Assembly (NCBI GenBank): GCA_040219555.1
Contig: JAVJSF010000003.1
Location: 1-13,326, forward strand
Source: JAVJSF01 sp040219555
GTDB taxonomy: Bacteria > Actinomycetota > Thermoleophilia > Miltoncostaeales > Miltoncostaeaceae
Direction of reading: 5' to 3'
Length of the DNA: 13,326 nucleotides
Of the stretch, positions 7,043 to 13,326 are shown piece by piece. The translations under genes were made by a program, and so were the position numbers. The stretch's first letter is position 1. Every line of letters begins with the position of its first letter. Under the pieces are notes generated by a model. That model worked only from the letters and a program-made list of their open reading frames with translations, was not told the DNA's origin and did not search any database.

Positions 7043-7945
7043 TCACGGAGGCGGGCGGGACTCTACCAGCGGTCCGGGCGCGGCCACACGTCGGGCCATC
7101 ACCAGCCACAGTCCGGCGCAGATCGTGGTCAGGCCCACGAGTAGCCCCGGACCGGGGGTCTCTCCGAGGAGGACCCACGCGCTGAGCACCCCGATCACGG
7201 GAACCAGGAAGAACCAGGCCGACACCTCGCCGGCCGGCGCTCGAGCCAGTGCCAGGTAGAAGAGACCGAGCGGCATCGCGGCGCCGAGCACCGCCGTCAG
7301 CAGAGCGAGCGCGAGAGCCCCGCCGTCTGCCGCCGGCGCCCCCTCGATCACCAGTCCCGCACCGATCAACACCACGCCCCCGGCCAGCATCTGCCACGCA
7401 GCCAATGCCAGCGGGTCGGCCCGGCCGCGCACCCGACGCGCCACGGTGACGGTGCCGATGCTCCACACCACGGCGCCGGCCAACACGATCAGGGCATCCC
7501 CGGAGAGCGCGACGGGCCACAGCGGCCCCTCCCAGACGACCACGCCCGCGCCCACCAGACCGACGACCACCCCGACCCACTGACGCGCACTCAGGCGCTC
7601 GCCGAGCAACAGGGCGGCCAAGACCGCGATGAACAGAGGGTCGGTATTGGACAGCAGTGCCGCGATTCCAGCGCCGGCGTGCGCGATCCCCCAGAAGACG
7701 GCGGCGTAGAACAGAACGGTCTGGGTGAGGGCGATCCAGCCCACCACCCCCCACCCCACCCGCGGCCTCAGCGGCCGACCGGCGATCGCCAGCACCGACA
7801 ACAGCAGCAACCCCCCGAGGGCAAAGCGGGCTCCCGCTCCCACCAGGAGCGGCCAGCGCTCGATGAGCCACGCCGAGGGCACATACGCACCGCCCCAGCC
7901 CACCATCGCGGCAAGGGCCATCCCGTCGGCACGGCGGAGGCTCAA
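7043..7945 (-). CDS. EamA/DMT-superfamily transporter (drug/metabolite exporter)
   Basis: This integral membrane protein has two EamA repeats, each of about five helices, giving roughly ten transmembrane segments in 300 residues. The duplicated family signatures are visible. WGGAYVPSAW and the GIAALLSNTDPLFIAVLAALLLGERLSA block fall in the first half. GLFYLALARAPAGEVSAWFFLVPVIGVLSAWVLLGETP, the matching block, falls in the second. DMT carriers mostly export amino acids, metabolites or drugs, but the substrate cannot be read from sequence. A TTG start at 7945 overlaps the TRAP permease stop (TTGA). An in-frame ATG at 7921 (MALAAMVGWGG) is a credible alternative and would remove eight residues. 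It lies between the TRAP genes and cofD in the same train. Confidence 0.91.
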   Translation of the reverse strand: MSLRRADGMALAAMVGWGGAYVPSAWLIERWPLLVGAGARFALGGLLLLSVLAIAGRPLRPRVGWGVVGWIALTQTVLFYAAVFWGIAHAGAGIAALLSNTDPLFIAVLAALLLGERLSARQWVGVVVGLVGAGVVVWEGPLWPVALSGDALIVLAGAVVWSIGTVTVARRVRGRADPLALAAWQMLAGGVVLIGAGLVIEGAPAADGGALALALLTAVLGAAMPLGLFYLALARAPAGEVSAWFFLVPVIGVLSAWVLLGETPGPGLLVGLTTICAGLWLVMARRVAAPGPLVESRPPP

Positions 7946-9927
7946 TGGATCAGGTTCGAGAGCGCCAGAACCACCGAGCTGGGCAGATAGGTCACCAGGA
8001 ACAGCACGAACAGGCTGACCGCAAACCAGGGCACGATCATGATGGACAGGCGCTCCACCGAGACCTTCGAGATGCTGGAGACCAGGAACAGCACGAGGCC
8101 GATCGGCGGGTTGATCAGTCCGAGCACCAGGTTGAAGACGACGATCAGGCCGAAGTGCACCGGATCCACGCCGAACTCCAGGACCGCCACCGGCGCGAGG
8201 AACGGGGCGATGATGTAGAGCGCCGGCAGCGGCTCCAGGAAGATCCCCATCACCAACAGGATCAGGTTGACCACCAGCAGGAAGACGTACTTGTTGTCGG
8301 TGATGCCGGTGAGGAAGTCCTGCACCGACTGGCCGAAGCCATCGTTGAACAGCGCCTTGGCGATGATCGACGAGTCGCCCAGCAGAAGCATCACGATGCC
8401 GGTCTCGATGCCCGCCAGCACCACCATCGCCGGTATCTGACGCGGAGAGACCCCCGCGTACCAGAAGAGCGCGAGGCCGATCGTGACCACCGCCGCCACC
8501 GCGCCGGACTCGGATGGGGTGAAGACCCCGGTGAAGATGCCGCCCAGGATGATCACCGGGATCACCAGTACCGGGAGCGCGCTCACCCCCGTTCGGGCGA
8601 CCGTCGCCATGCCGGCGAACTTGCGCCGTGGAACCAGGTCCATCCTCCGCACCACCACATAGACCGTGAGCGCCTGGAACAGGAACAGCAGCAACTCGGC
8701 CATCACACCCGACAGCAGCAGCGCGCTGATCGAGGCGCCCCCGGGGCCCTGGACCACGACTCCGTAGACGATGAACATGATCGAGATCGGCCCGATCGGC
8801 CCCTTGATCGACGCGCCGGCCACCACCGCGGCGGCGACATCGCGCCGATAGCCCTCACGCTCCATGGCGGGCACCAGGAGCGGGGTCATGATCGCCGCGT
8901 CGGCCTGGGCCGAACCGGAGATACCCGAGACCGCCATCGAGGTGAGCTGACAGACGTAGGCCATGCCCCCGCGGAAGTGGGCGACGGTGGAGGCGGCGAA
9001 CGCGATCAGCCTCAGCGACATCCCCGAGCCGTTCATGATCTCGGCCACGATCAGGAACATCAGGATCACCAGAAGCTCGCTGCCCCCCGACAGGCCCATC
9101 GCGAACTGGGTCGTCGAGAACGGGGTGATCGGGCTAGGGGTCGGGTAGAAGACCAGCCCCAGGAAATCCGGTGCGAACATCGCCGCGATCCCGATGATCG
9201 ACAGCATGAAGACGATCGGCGTGCCGGCGAGCGTGAGGGCGACGAACATCACCCCGATGGCAATCAGCGGCGACAGACCCGCAGCGATGATCAGCCACAT
9301 CACCAACCACAGGGCGACGCCCAGCGCAAGACCACCCGCCAGCCCCACCGCCACCGTGCGCCCGGCGCGTCGCGGCTCGCGCGCGAGGGCAGCCGCCCCG
9401 GAGACCACCCCGGTGAGGTAGTGCAGGGTGATGAAGTAGTAGCCCACCGTCATCGAGGCGATGGGGTAGAAGTACGCCACCCCCAGCGCCGGCGTGACCC
9501 CCCCGGGGGCGCCGGTCCCCATCGCGAACTCGGTCGAGCGCCAACAGCAGTAGACCAACAGCACCCCGAGGCTGACCGCGGAGAAGGTGCGCACCGAGAC
9601 CTGCCACCACCACGGGCCGCGGTGCGACAAGAAGGTGATCACGGTCACCGCACCGCGCTTGACCGCCAGCGAGACGCCCATCCAGATGGTCCAGAGGAAG
9701 GCGTAGCTGGCCAACTCGTGGGCTCCGAACAGGGAGAAGCCCAGCACCTGGCGGGTGAAGATGTTGCCGGCCAACGCGATCAGCGCGATCAGGGCACCGC
9801 CGATCACGCCGACCCGGGCGATGCGCAGCGCCGCCTGCGAGTAGCGCTCCAACCACATGGCCAGCCGGGTCAGCACCCACGAGATGGCCGGCACAGAGGC
9901 GGCGGGCGCAGAGGCCTCGGGGCTCAT
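7942..9927 (-). CDS. TRAP transporter fused permease, DctQ-DctM type
   Basis: This 661-residue membrane protein is the permease of a tripartite ATP-independent periplasmic (TRAP) transporter, which uses ion gradients to import organic acids. Residues about 35-190 form the DctQ small subunit: helices separated by short loops, with RQVLGFSLFGAHELASYAFLW typical of it, and then GPWWWQVSVRTFSAVSL. After a basic linker (AREPRRAGRT), residues about 200-661 form the DctM large subunit. DctM has many hydrophobic helices, AVSGISGSAQADAAIMTPLLVP, the later GIFTPSESGAVA motif, and a terminal LGLINPPIGLVLFL block. Separate Q and M subunits are more usual, but fused forms are known. The ATG at 9927 was chosen because it has GGGGTGG about 8 bases upstream and follows the binding-protein gene by 79 bases. 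The frame is open further upstream, but that part is low-complexity arginine-rich sequence overlapping dctP. Confidence 0.94.
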   Translation of the reverse strand: MSPEASAPAASVPAISWVLTRLAMWLERYSQAALRIARVGVIGGALIALIALAGNIFTRQVLGFSLFGAHELASYAFLWTIWMGVSLAVKRGAVTVITFLSHRGPWWWQVSVRTFSAVSLGVLLVYCCWRSTEFAMGTGAPGGVTPALGVAYFYPIASMTVGYYFITLHYLTGVVSGAAALAREPRRAGRTVAVGLAGGLALGVALWLVMWLIIAAGLSPLIAIGVMFVALTLAGTPIVFMLSIIGIAAMFAPDFLGLVFYPTPSPITPFSTTQFAMGLSGGSELLVILMFLIVAEIMNGSGMSLRLIAFAASTVAHFRGGMAYVCQLTSMAVSGISGSAQADAAIMTPLLVPAMEREGYRRDVAAAVVAGASIKGPIGPISIMFIVYGVVVQGPGGASISALLLSGVMAELLLFLFQALTVYVVVRRMDLVPRRKFAGMATVARTGVSALPVLVIPVIILGGIFTGVFTPSESGAVAAVVTIGLALFWYAGVSPRQIPAMVVLAGIETGIVMLLLGDSSIIAKALFNDGFGQSVQDFLTGITDNKYVFLLVVNLILLVMGIFLEPLPALYIIAPFLAPVAVLEFGVDPVHFGLIVVFNLVLGLINPPIGLVLFLVSSISKVSVERLSIMIVPWFAVSLFVLFLVTYLPSSVVLALSNLIH

Positions 9928-10006
9928 GCGCGCGCCACCCCAGCGCGCCCGCCGGGCGATCCGACCCCCGGCCGGGGCCGGATCGACACCGACGGATCCA
10001 ACGGGG

Positions 10007-11104
10007 TTACTCGGCCAGGCAGCCCTCGGGCAGCGGGGCGGCGGCCGGCGGCTCGCCGAGGCCATCGCGCAGCGCGAGGATCTGGTCGATGAAGCCCTTG
10101 GTCTGCTCGTCCTGCGACAGCTCAGCGATCGTCGCCTCCGAGGCGGCCTCGAACCCGGCCAGCTGCTCCGGCGTGGCGATCGCGAAGCGCACGCCCGCAT
10201 CGCAGAGGCTCTGAGGCAGCTCGCTCGGCCCCGTGAGGAAGTCGATCGAGAAGCCCGGGATGGTCGATGCGGCCTCGGTGATGATGGTCTGCTGCTCGGG
10301 GGTCAGGCCATCGAACTGCGCCTGGTTCATCGCCAACACCGTGGGGAACGGCCAGAGGTTCACGTTCATGGTCACAAAGCGCGCGACCTCGAACAGCTGC
10401 AGGGTCTGGATCAGGCCCAGGTTGGCCTCCATGCCATCGACGGTCCCATCGCGCAGAGCCGCGTAGATCTCACCGACGGGGATCGAGGTGGCGTCGGCTC
10501 CGAGCGCCCGGATACCGGTCTCCAGGACCGTCGACTCCGGCGTGCGGATGGTCAGCCCCTCGAACGCCTCGGGCGAGGTGAGTTGCACCTCGGCGCCGAA
10601 CGGCTTGCGCAGACCGCCCTCGTGGATGGCGAGCCCCTTGAGGCCGATCGCCTCGGTCCCGGCCAGCATCTCCTCGCCGATCGGGCCGGCGATGACCTCG
10701 CGCTCGAGGTCGTAGCGGGTGACCAACCCGAGCGCCTGGAGGGCGTCGAACGAGGTCACCCCCTGGGTCGCCCACACCGCCGAGGAGACCGAGGCCAACT
10801 GCACGGTCCCGTCGCGCACATCCTGCAGAAGAGGTACATCGCCGCCCTGGTAGCTCGGGCGGGTCTCGATGGTGATCGAACCGCCCGAGGCCTCGTCCAC
10901 CTGGCGGACGAACTCGTCGATCGCGACACCGTACGGGTGCTCGGCCGTGGTCACATAGCCGAGGGTGAGGGTGATTCCGCCGGGGTCGGCGCCGGTGGTG
11001 TCCTCGGCCTCGTCGTCATCCCCGCCGCAGGCCGCAACGCCGGCGGCCAGCGCGAGGGTCGCGGTGGCGGCTCCGATCCGCCACCCCCAGGATCGTGATC
11101 TCAC
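10007..11104 (-). CDS. dctP: TRAP transporter substrate-binding lipoprotein, DctP family
   Basis: This extracytoplasmic receptor captures the solute for the DctQM permease encoded next to it. The 365 residues begin with a basic n-region (MRSRSWGWR), a hydrophobic stretch and the lipobox VAAC with the lipidated Cys26. An acidic Gly/Asp-rich tether follows, so it should be anchored to the membrane. The mature domain has the DctP layout, including GLTIRTPES with Arg187, the position that usually salt-bridges a substrate carboxylate, and PVGEIYAALRDGTVDGMEAN after it. The ligand is therefore probably a carboxylic acid, but which one is unknown. The GTG start at 11104 has AGAAGGGG 6 bases upstream. 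It is the first gene of the minus-strand train and faces a divergent regulatory region. The stop is TAA. Confidence 0.94.
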   Translation of the reverse strand: MRSRSWGWRIGAATATLALAAGVAACGGDDDEAEDTTGADPGGITLTLGYVTTAEHPYGVAIDEFVRQVDEASGGSITIETRPSYQGGDVPLLQDVRDGTVQLASVSSAVWATQGVTSFDALQALGLVTRYDLEREVIAGPIGEEMLAGTEAIGLKGLAIHEGGLRKPFGAEVQLTSPEAFEGLTIRTPESTVLETGIRALGADATSIPVGEIYAALRDGTVDGMEANLGLIQTLQLFEVARFVTMNVNLWPFPTVLAMNQAQFDGLTPEQQTIITEAASTIPGFSIDFLTGPSELPQSLCDAGVRFAIATPEQLAGFEAASEATIAELSQDEQTKGFIDQILALRDGLGEPPAAAPLPEGCLAE

Positions 11105-11185
11105 CTCGTGCCCCTTCTCTCGATTCGCGGAACTCGCCGGGAGGGCCGCGCGCGCCCGCGGATGTGCGCGAGCCTCCGTGGGGCG

Positions 11186-11216
11186 ACCCTACCTGAGCCC
11201 CCGGCGGCTTTGTCAA
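11186..11216 (-). promoter_or_regulatory. Candidate sigma70-type promoter for the dctP-led train
   Basis: On the minus strand a perfect TTGACA (11216-11211) is followed after 19 bases by TAGGGT (11191-11186), which keeps the T, A and final T of the -10 consensus. Transcription would begin near 11179 and give a leader of about 75 bases before the GTG of dctP. The spacing is at the long end of the allowed range, so this is a candidate only. No other equally good element was found between it and the gene. Confidence 0.45.
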
Positions 11217-11242
11217 TATCGCCACGATCTCCGCGTACGGGC

Positions 11243-11272
11243 CGATTCGCCCCATGAAACGGGGTCGGATCG
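11243..11272. repeat. Imperfect inverted repeat between two divergent promoters (operator candidate)
   Basis: CGATTCGCCCC (11243-11253) and GGGGTCGGATCG (11261-11272) are complementary apart from one unpaired T at 11265 and one G-T pair, around a 7-base centre. The repeat lies between the minus-strand TTGACA (ending 11216) and the plus-strand TTGACG (starting 11309). This is a natural place for a regulator that controls both directions. It is not followed by a T-run in either orientation, so a terminator is unlikely. Confidence 0.45.
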
Positions 11273-11308
11273 CACAACCGGAACCCGCTTCGGGGCGAGT
11301 GGCGGGCG

Positions 11309-11337
11309 TTGACGCACCGGGGTAAGTGACATATGCT
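11309..11337 (+). promoter_or_regulatory. Candidate sigma70-type promoter for the decarboxylase-like genes
   Basis: TTGACG (11309-11314) is separated by exactly 17 bases from TATGCT (11332-11337). The -35 matches five of six consensus bases and the -10 four of six, including the first TAT and last T. Transcription would start near 11344. That is where the folded leader element begins, which supports the assignment. Confidence 0.55.
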
Positions 11338-11342
11338 GCGAA

Positions 11343-11414
11343 CCGCCGCCAAGGGGATGGCACGGCCCGCCAAGCACCGGCAACGGTGCGGCTCGGGCCC
11401 AGCCCCACGGCGGG
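11343..11414 (+). promoter_or_regulatory. Structured 5' leader RNA, possible riboswitch-like or translational control element of unknown class
   Basis: The predicted transcript start is followed by a nested set of complementary arms. CCGCCG (11343-11348) pairs with CGGCGG (11408-11413), and GGGG (11353-11356) with CCCC (11403-11406). GGCCCG (11364-11369) pairs with CGGGCC (11394-11399), and GCACCG (11374-11379) with CGGTGC (11384-11389) around a GCAA tetraloop. The result is one long interrupted stem with internal loops. There is no following U-run, so transcription termination is unlikely. The decarboxylase start lies 48 bases downstream, and its SD (AGGG at 11447-11450) can pair with CCCU at 11433-11436, so control at translation is conceivable. 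I could not match it to a named riboswitch class. Confidence 0.5.
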
Positions 11415-11462
11415 TTTGTGATGTGCAAGCTGCCCTTCACCGAATCAGGGGGAAGCCCGTCT

Positions 11463-12485
11463 ATGGCCGAGCAGTTCGCCGTGACGCAGATCCCGGGTGC
11501 AGAGACGGGAGAGATCCCGCCCTCGCCGGTTGACCGTGACGAGAAGACCGCATTCATCTACTCGCTGGTCGACCCCATCTGGGACATCGACACACTGCCG
11601 CTGACCTACACCAACAGCCGTTGGTCAGCCTTTTTCTACCGGGCCGACGAGAAGCAGCTTCGTCGCGTCCTTCCCGACTGCCTTGACCTCGAGGACGATG
11701 TCGTCGAGTTCTGGTACGTCGACCACAACCACACCATGCTCGGCCCGTACGGCGAGATGGGTGTCACCGTGGCCGCGAGCCACAAGGCCGGCGACGGCCG
11801 CACGCTCTACGCGGGCTACTACCCGTACATGTACCTCACGCAGGACTCGGCGATCGACGCCGGTCGCGTGCTCGGCTTCCCCAAGAAGGAAGCCTTCATC
11901 CGCGTGCTCGAGCACGGCGGGGCGCCCGACGACGGTTATGGCCTGGACACCAAGGCCTACGCCTTCGACTACTTCTCGTTCCTGATGATCCGGAACGGGT
12001 ACGTGCTGCACTCGGCCACCGGCAAGTACGACGACGCCGACCTCTCGGCCAAGCCGAAGTTCTACGGCAACACCGAGTACGGCCGCATGAACATGAAGGT
12101 CATCACCGCGCCGGACCTCTCCGAGTCGCGCTGGGAGCTGGTGTACCTGCCTTCGCTGGTCACCAAGGACCTCGCCACCCTGATGGGCCGTCCGGACTCC
12201 GAGGGCACGCACCGCTTCCAGGTGAAGCCCGAGTCGATCCGTACCGCGTCCGCATCGAGCATCAACTGGTTCATGCAGGCGACGCCGTACGACAACCTCG
12301 GTCACGAGCTGCCTCCGACCGAGATGATCGGTCTGATGACGTTCTCGTTCGACCTCATTATCCCGCCCGGCGAGGTGCCGTGGACGGAGACCTACACCCG
12401 CGACGCCACCTGGGCCGGCGCGGCCAAGCCGTACCGCTTCGGGCTGCGTCACCGCTTCCCGAAGCCCATCGGTCTCGGCGCGTAA
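11463..12485 (+). CDS. Acetoacetate decarboxylase-superfamily protein (first of a tandem pair)
   Basis: This 340-residue cytosolic protein belongs by motif to the acetoacetate decarboxylase (ADC) superfamily. Classical members decarboxylate beta-keto acids through a Schiff base on the first lysine of a P-K-K motif. Here GFPKK places that pair at K141-K142. E82 (VVEFWYV) and E98 (GPYGEMG) are plausible counterparts of the two active-site glutamates. Classical ADC is about 245 residues, so this protein is longer, and the substrate need not be acetoacetate because relatives act as aldolases or dehydratases. I chose ATG 11463 because AGGGGGAA lies 8 bases upstream; ATG 11421 and GTG 11418 are in frame but have no SD and abut the leader fold. 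CGT for arginine is more frequent than in the F420 genes, which hints at high expression. A paralogue follows 98 bases downstream. Confidence 0.86.
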   Translation: MAEQFAVTQIPGAETGEIPPSPVDRDEKTAFIYSLVDPIWDIDTLPLTYTNSRWSAFFYRADEKQLRRVLPDCLDLEDDVVEFWYVDHNHTMLGPYGEMGVTVAASHKAGDGRTLYAGYYPYMYLTQDSAIDAGRVLGFPKKEAFIRVLEHGGAPDDGYGLDTKAYAFDYFSFLMIRNGYVLHSATGKYDDADLSAKPKFYGNTEYGRMNMKVITAPDLSESRWELVYLPSLVTKDLATLMGRPDSEGTHRFQVKPESIRTASASSINWFMQATPYDNLGHELPPTEMIGLMTFSFDLIIPPGEVPWTETYTRDATWAGAAKPYRFGLRHRFPKPIGLGA

Positions 12486-12508
12486 AGCCCGACCCGATCG
12501 TAATCACG

Positions 12509-12554
12509 CATGACGGGGCCGGTGCTCACTCAGATGACCTCTGACCCCGTCATG
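12509..12554 (+). repeat. Perfect 10-bp inverted repeat between the tandem decarboxylase-like genes
   Basis: CATGACGGGG (12509-12518) and CCCCGTCATG (12545-12554) are exact reverse complements separated by 26 bases. In RNA they would form a GC-rich hairpin, possibly with an inner GGT/ACC pairing. No T-run follows, so it is not a standard terminator. It could be an mRNA processing or stabilising stem that sets the ratio of the two proteins, or a protein-binding site. Confidence 0.5.
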
Positions 12555-12583
12555 GTGACGCCATTCCAAGGAGGAACCGCGCT

Positions 12584-13326
12584 ATGGCGCAGCTGAACGT
12601 CACAAGCGTTCCGTGGATCGACTCCGGCGACGCGCCGCCGCTTGCCCTTGACCGGGACAAGCGCGACATCATCTCGCAGGGCATCGCCGACCCGCTGGTC
12701 GACTACGACATCGTCCCGCTGACCTACACCAACTCGCGGTGGTCGGCGTTCTTCTACCGGGTGGACGAGGCGGCTCTCCGCCGCATCCTTCCCAAGTGCC
12801 TCGAGCTCGAGGACGACGTCGTCGAGTTCTGGTACGTGGACCACCTGCACACCGGTCTCGGCCCGTACGGCGAGATGGGTGTCACGGTTGCCGCTTCCTG
12901 CAAGGGTCACGACGGCAACACCTACTACGGTGGGTACTACCCATACATGTACCTCACGCAGGACGCCGCCGTCTTCGCCGGCCGCGAGCCCTTCGGGTTC
13001 CCGAAGAAGATCGCCTACATCGTCACCCAGGAGCACGGTGGCAAGGAGGACGACGGCTACGGCGGCTTCGGCAACGACTACTTCAACTTCACGATGGAGC
13101 GTCGCGGCTACCTGATCCACACCGCGACCGGCCGTTACGACGACGCCGAGCTCCCCGCGAAGCCGAAGTTCTACGGTGACCCCAGCTACGGCCGGATGAA
13201 CCTGCGTCTCATCACGGACCCGTCGCTGGCCACCACCAAGTGGGACCTGACCTACCTCCCCTCGGAGGTCACCAAGGCGACCGCGGCGGCCATGGGCCGT
13301 CCGGAGACCGAGGGTCAGCACCGCTT
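12584..13326 (+). CDS. Acetoacetate decarboxylase-superfamily protein (second of a tandem pair), truncated at the window edge
   Basis: This is a close paralogue of the preceding gene; 247 residues are visible and the C-terminus lies beyond the window. Shared blocks include PLTYTNSRWSAFFYR, LEDDVVEFWYVDH, LGPYGEMGVTVAAS and GYYPYMYLTQD. The Schiff-base motif GFPKK again puts lysines at 141-142, so both copies look catalytically competent. The first 35 residues and the loop before GFPKK differ most between the two. A textbook AAGGAGG (12568-12574) stands 9 bases before ATG 12584, stronger than the SD of the first gene. No obvious promoter precedes it, so it is probably transcribed with the upstream copy. 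The pair may form a heteromer or act on related substrates, but the sequence does not settle this. Confidence 0.86.
   Translation, partial: MAQLNVTSVPWIDSGDAPPLALDRDKRDIISQGIADPLVDYDIVPLTYTNSRWSAFFYRVDEAALRRILPKCLELEDDVVEFWYVDHLHTGLGPYGEMGVTVAASCKGHDGNTYYGGYYPYMYLTQDAAVFAGREPFGFPKKIAYIVTQEHGGKEDDGYGGFGNDYFNFTMERRGYLIHTATGRYDDAELPAKPKFYGDPSYGRMNLRLITDPSLATTKWDLTYLPSEVTKATAAAMGRPETEGQHR

Larger units (their letters stand above)
11105..11462. other. Divergent intergenic control region between dctP and the first decarboxylase-like gene
   Basis: This 358-bp gap separates the start of the minus-strand transporter/F420 train from the plus-strand decarboxylase-like pair. It holds a TTGACA-based promoter candidate on the minus strand, a central imperfect inverted repeat, a TTGACG/TATGCT promoter candidate on the plus strand, and a strongly folded plus-strand leader; each is listed separately. 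I see no convincing protein-coding gene in it. Confidence 0.75.

Noticed and set aside
7060..7088. Promoter before cofD on the minus strand (TAGAGT at 7065-7060)
   Set aside because: There is no acceptable -35 at 16-19 bases. Coupling to the EamA gene explains expression equally well.
9966..9977. 12-bp perfect palindrome CCCCGGCCGGGG between dctP and the permease gene
   Set aside because: It is made only of G and C in a high-GC gap, has no T-run or paired half-site, and is likely by chance.
7945..10092. 715-codon plus-strand frame opposite the TRAP permease
   Set aside because: Its product is an unbroken run of His, Asp, Arg and Gln without any fold signature, which is typical of the antisense of a GC-rich membrane protein gene.
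9928..10200. Longer N-terminus for the TRAP permease
   Set aside because: The added residues are arginine-rich and overlap the end of dctP. The ATG at 9927 has a proper SD and starts a normal DctQ domain.
11343..11414. SAM riboswitch in the leader of the first decarboxylase-like gene
   Set aside because: GGCCCG, AAGC and CCGGCAACGG recall the SAM-I core, but the later GGTGCCAA-like strand, the multi-helix junction and the kink-turn signature are absent. The similarity is explained by a simple GCAA-capped stem.
11333..11533. Small 66-codon frame starting ATGCTGCGA just downstream of the promoter -35
   Set aside because: Its start lies inside the -10 element, there is no SD, and it runs out of frame into the decarboxylase-like gene. 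It looks like chance.

Overview
The window comes from a very GC-rich bacterial chromosome with dense, overlapping genes. It is almost certainly actinobacterial: it carries a full core set of coenzyme F420 genes, uses GTG and TTG starts freely, and has strong G/C bias at third codon positions. Two details argue against a typical mycobacterium or streptomycete. CofG and CofH are separate proteins rather than one FbiC fusion, and CofE stands alone rather than being fused to the nitroreductase-like half of FbiB. A deep-branching actinobacterial class such as Thermoleophilia is my inference and is not proven here.

Layout, left to right. The tail of a crotonase-like gene (1-145, +) is translationally coupled to cofG (142-1371, +), which is coupled to cofH (1368-3206, +). 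Facing them on the minus strand is a long gene train, read from right to left: a TRAP substrate-binding lipoprotein (11104-10007), a fused DctQ-DctM TRAP permease (9927-7942), an EamA/DMT exporter (7945-7043), cofD (7014-6082), cofC (6085-5435), cofE (5438-4701) and an FprA-type ferredoxin-NADP reductase (4621-3203). The last gene of this train and cofH converge so tightly that their stop codons share one CTAG. To the right of the train lies a 358-bp divergent control region, then two tandem plus-strand genes of the acetoacetate decarboxylase superfamily (11463-12485 and 12584 to the window edge).

How the genes work together. CofG and CofH are the radical-SAM pair that makes the deazaflavin Fo. 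CofC and CofD activate and transfer the lactyl- or enolpyruvyl-phospho group onto Fo, and CofE adds the glutamate tail. All five are within about 6.9 kb, so the whole core F420 pathway is visible. The ferredoxin reductase could supply electrons for the radical-SAM steps or to F420-related redox, but this is only a positional inference. Overlapping start/stop codons or short gaps link the TRAP transporter, the EamA exporter and cofDCE, so F420 maturation may be co-transcribed with the uptake of an organic acid.

The most interesting non-coding region is 11105-11462. It has a plausible sigma70-type promoter facing each way and an imperfect inverted repeat between them. The leader in front of the first decarboxylase-like gene can fold into a long multi-helix RNA capped by a GCAA tetraloop, and I could not match it to a known riboswitch class. 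Other unusual points are a ~215-residue N-terminal extension on CofH that looks like part of a beta/alpha barrel, and a perfect 10-bp inverted repeat between the two decarboxylase-like genes.
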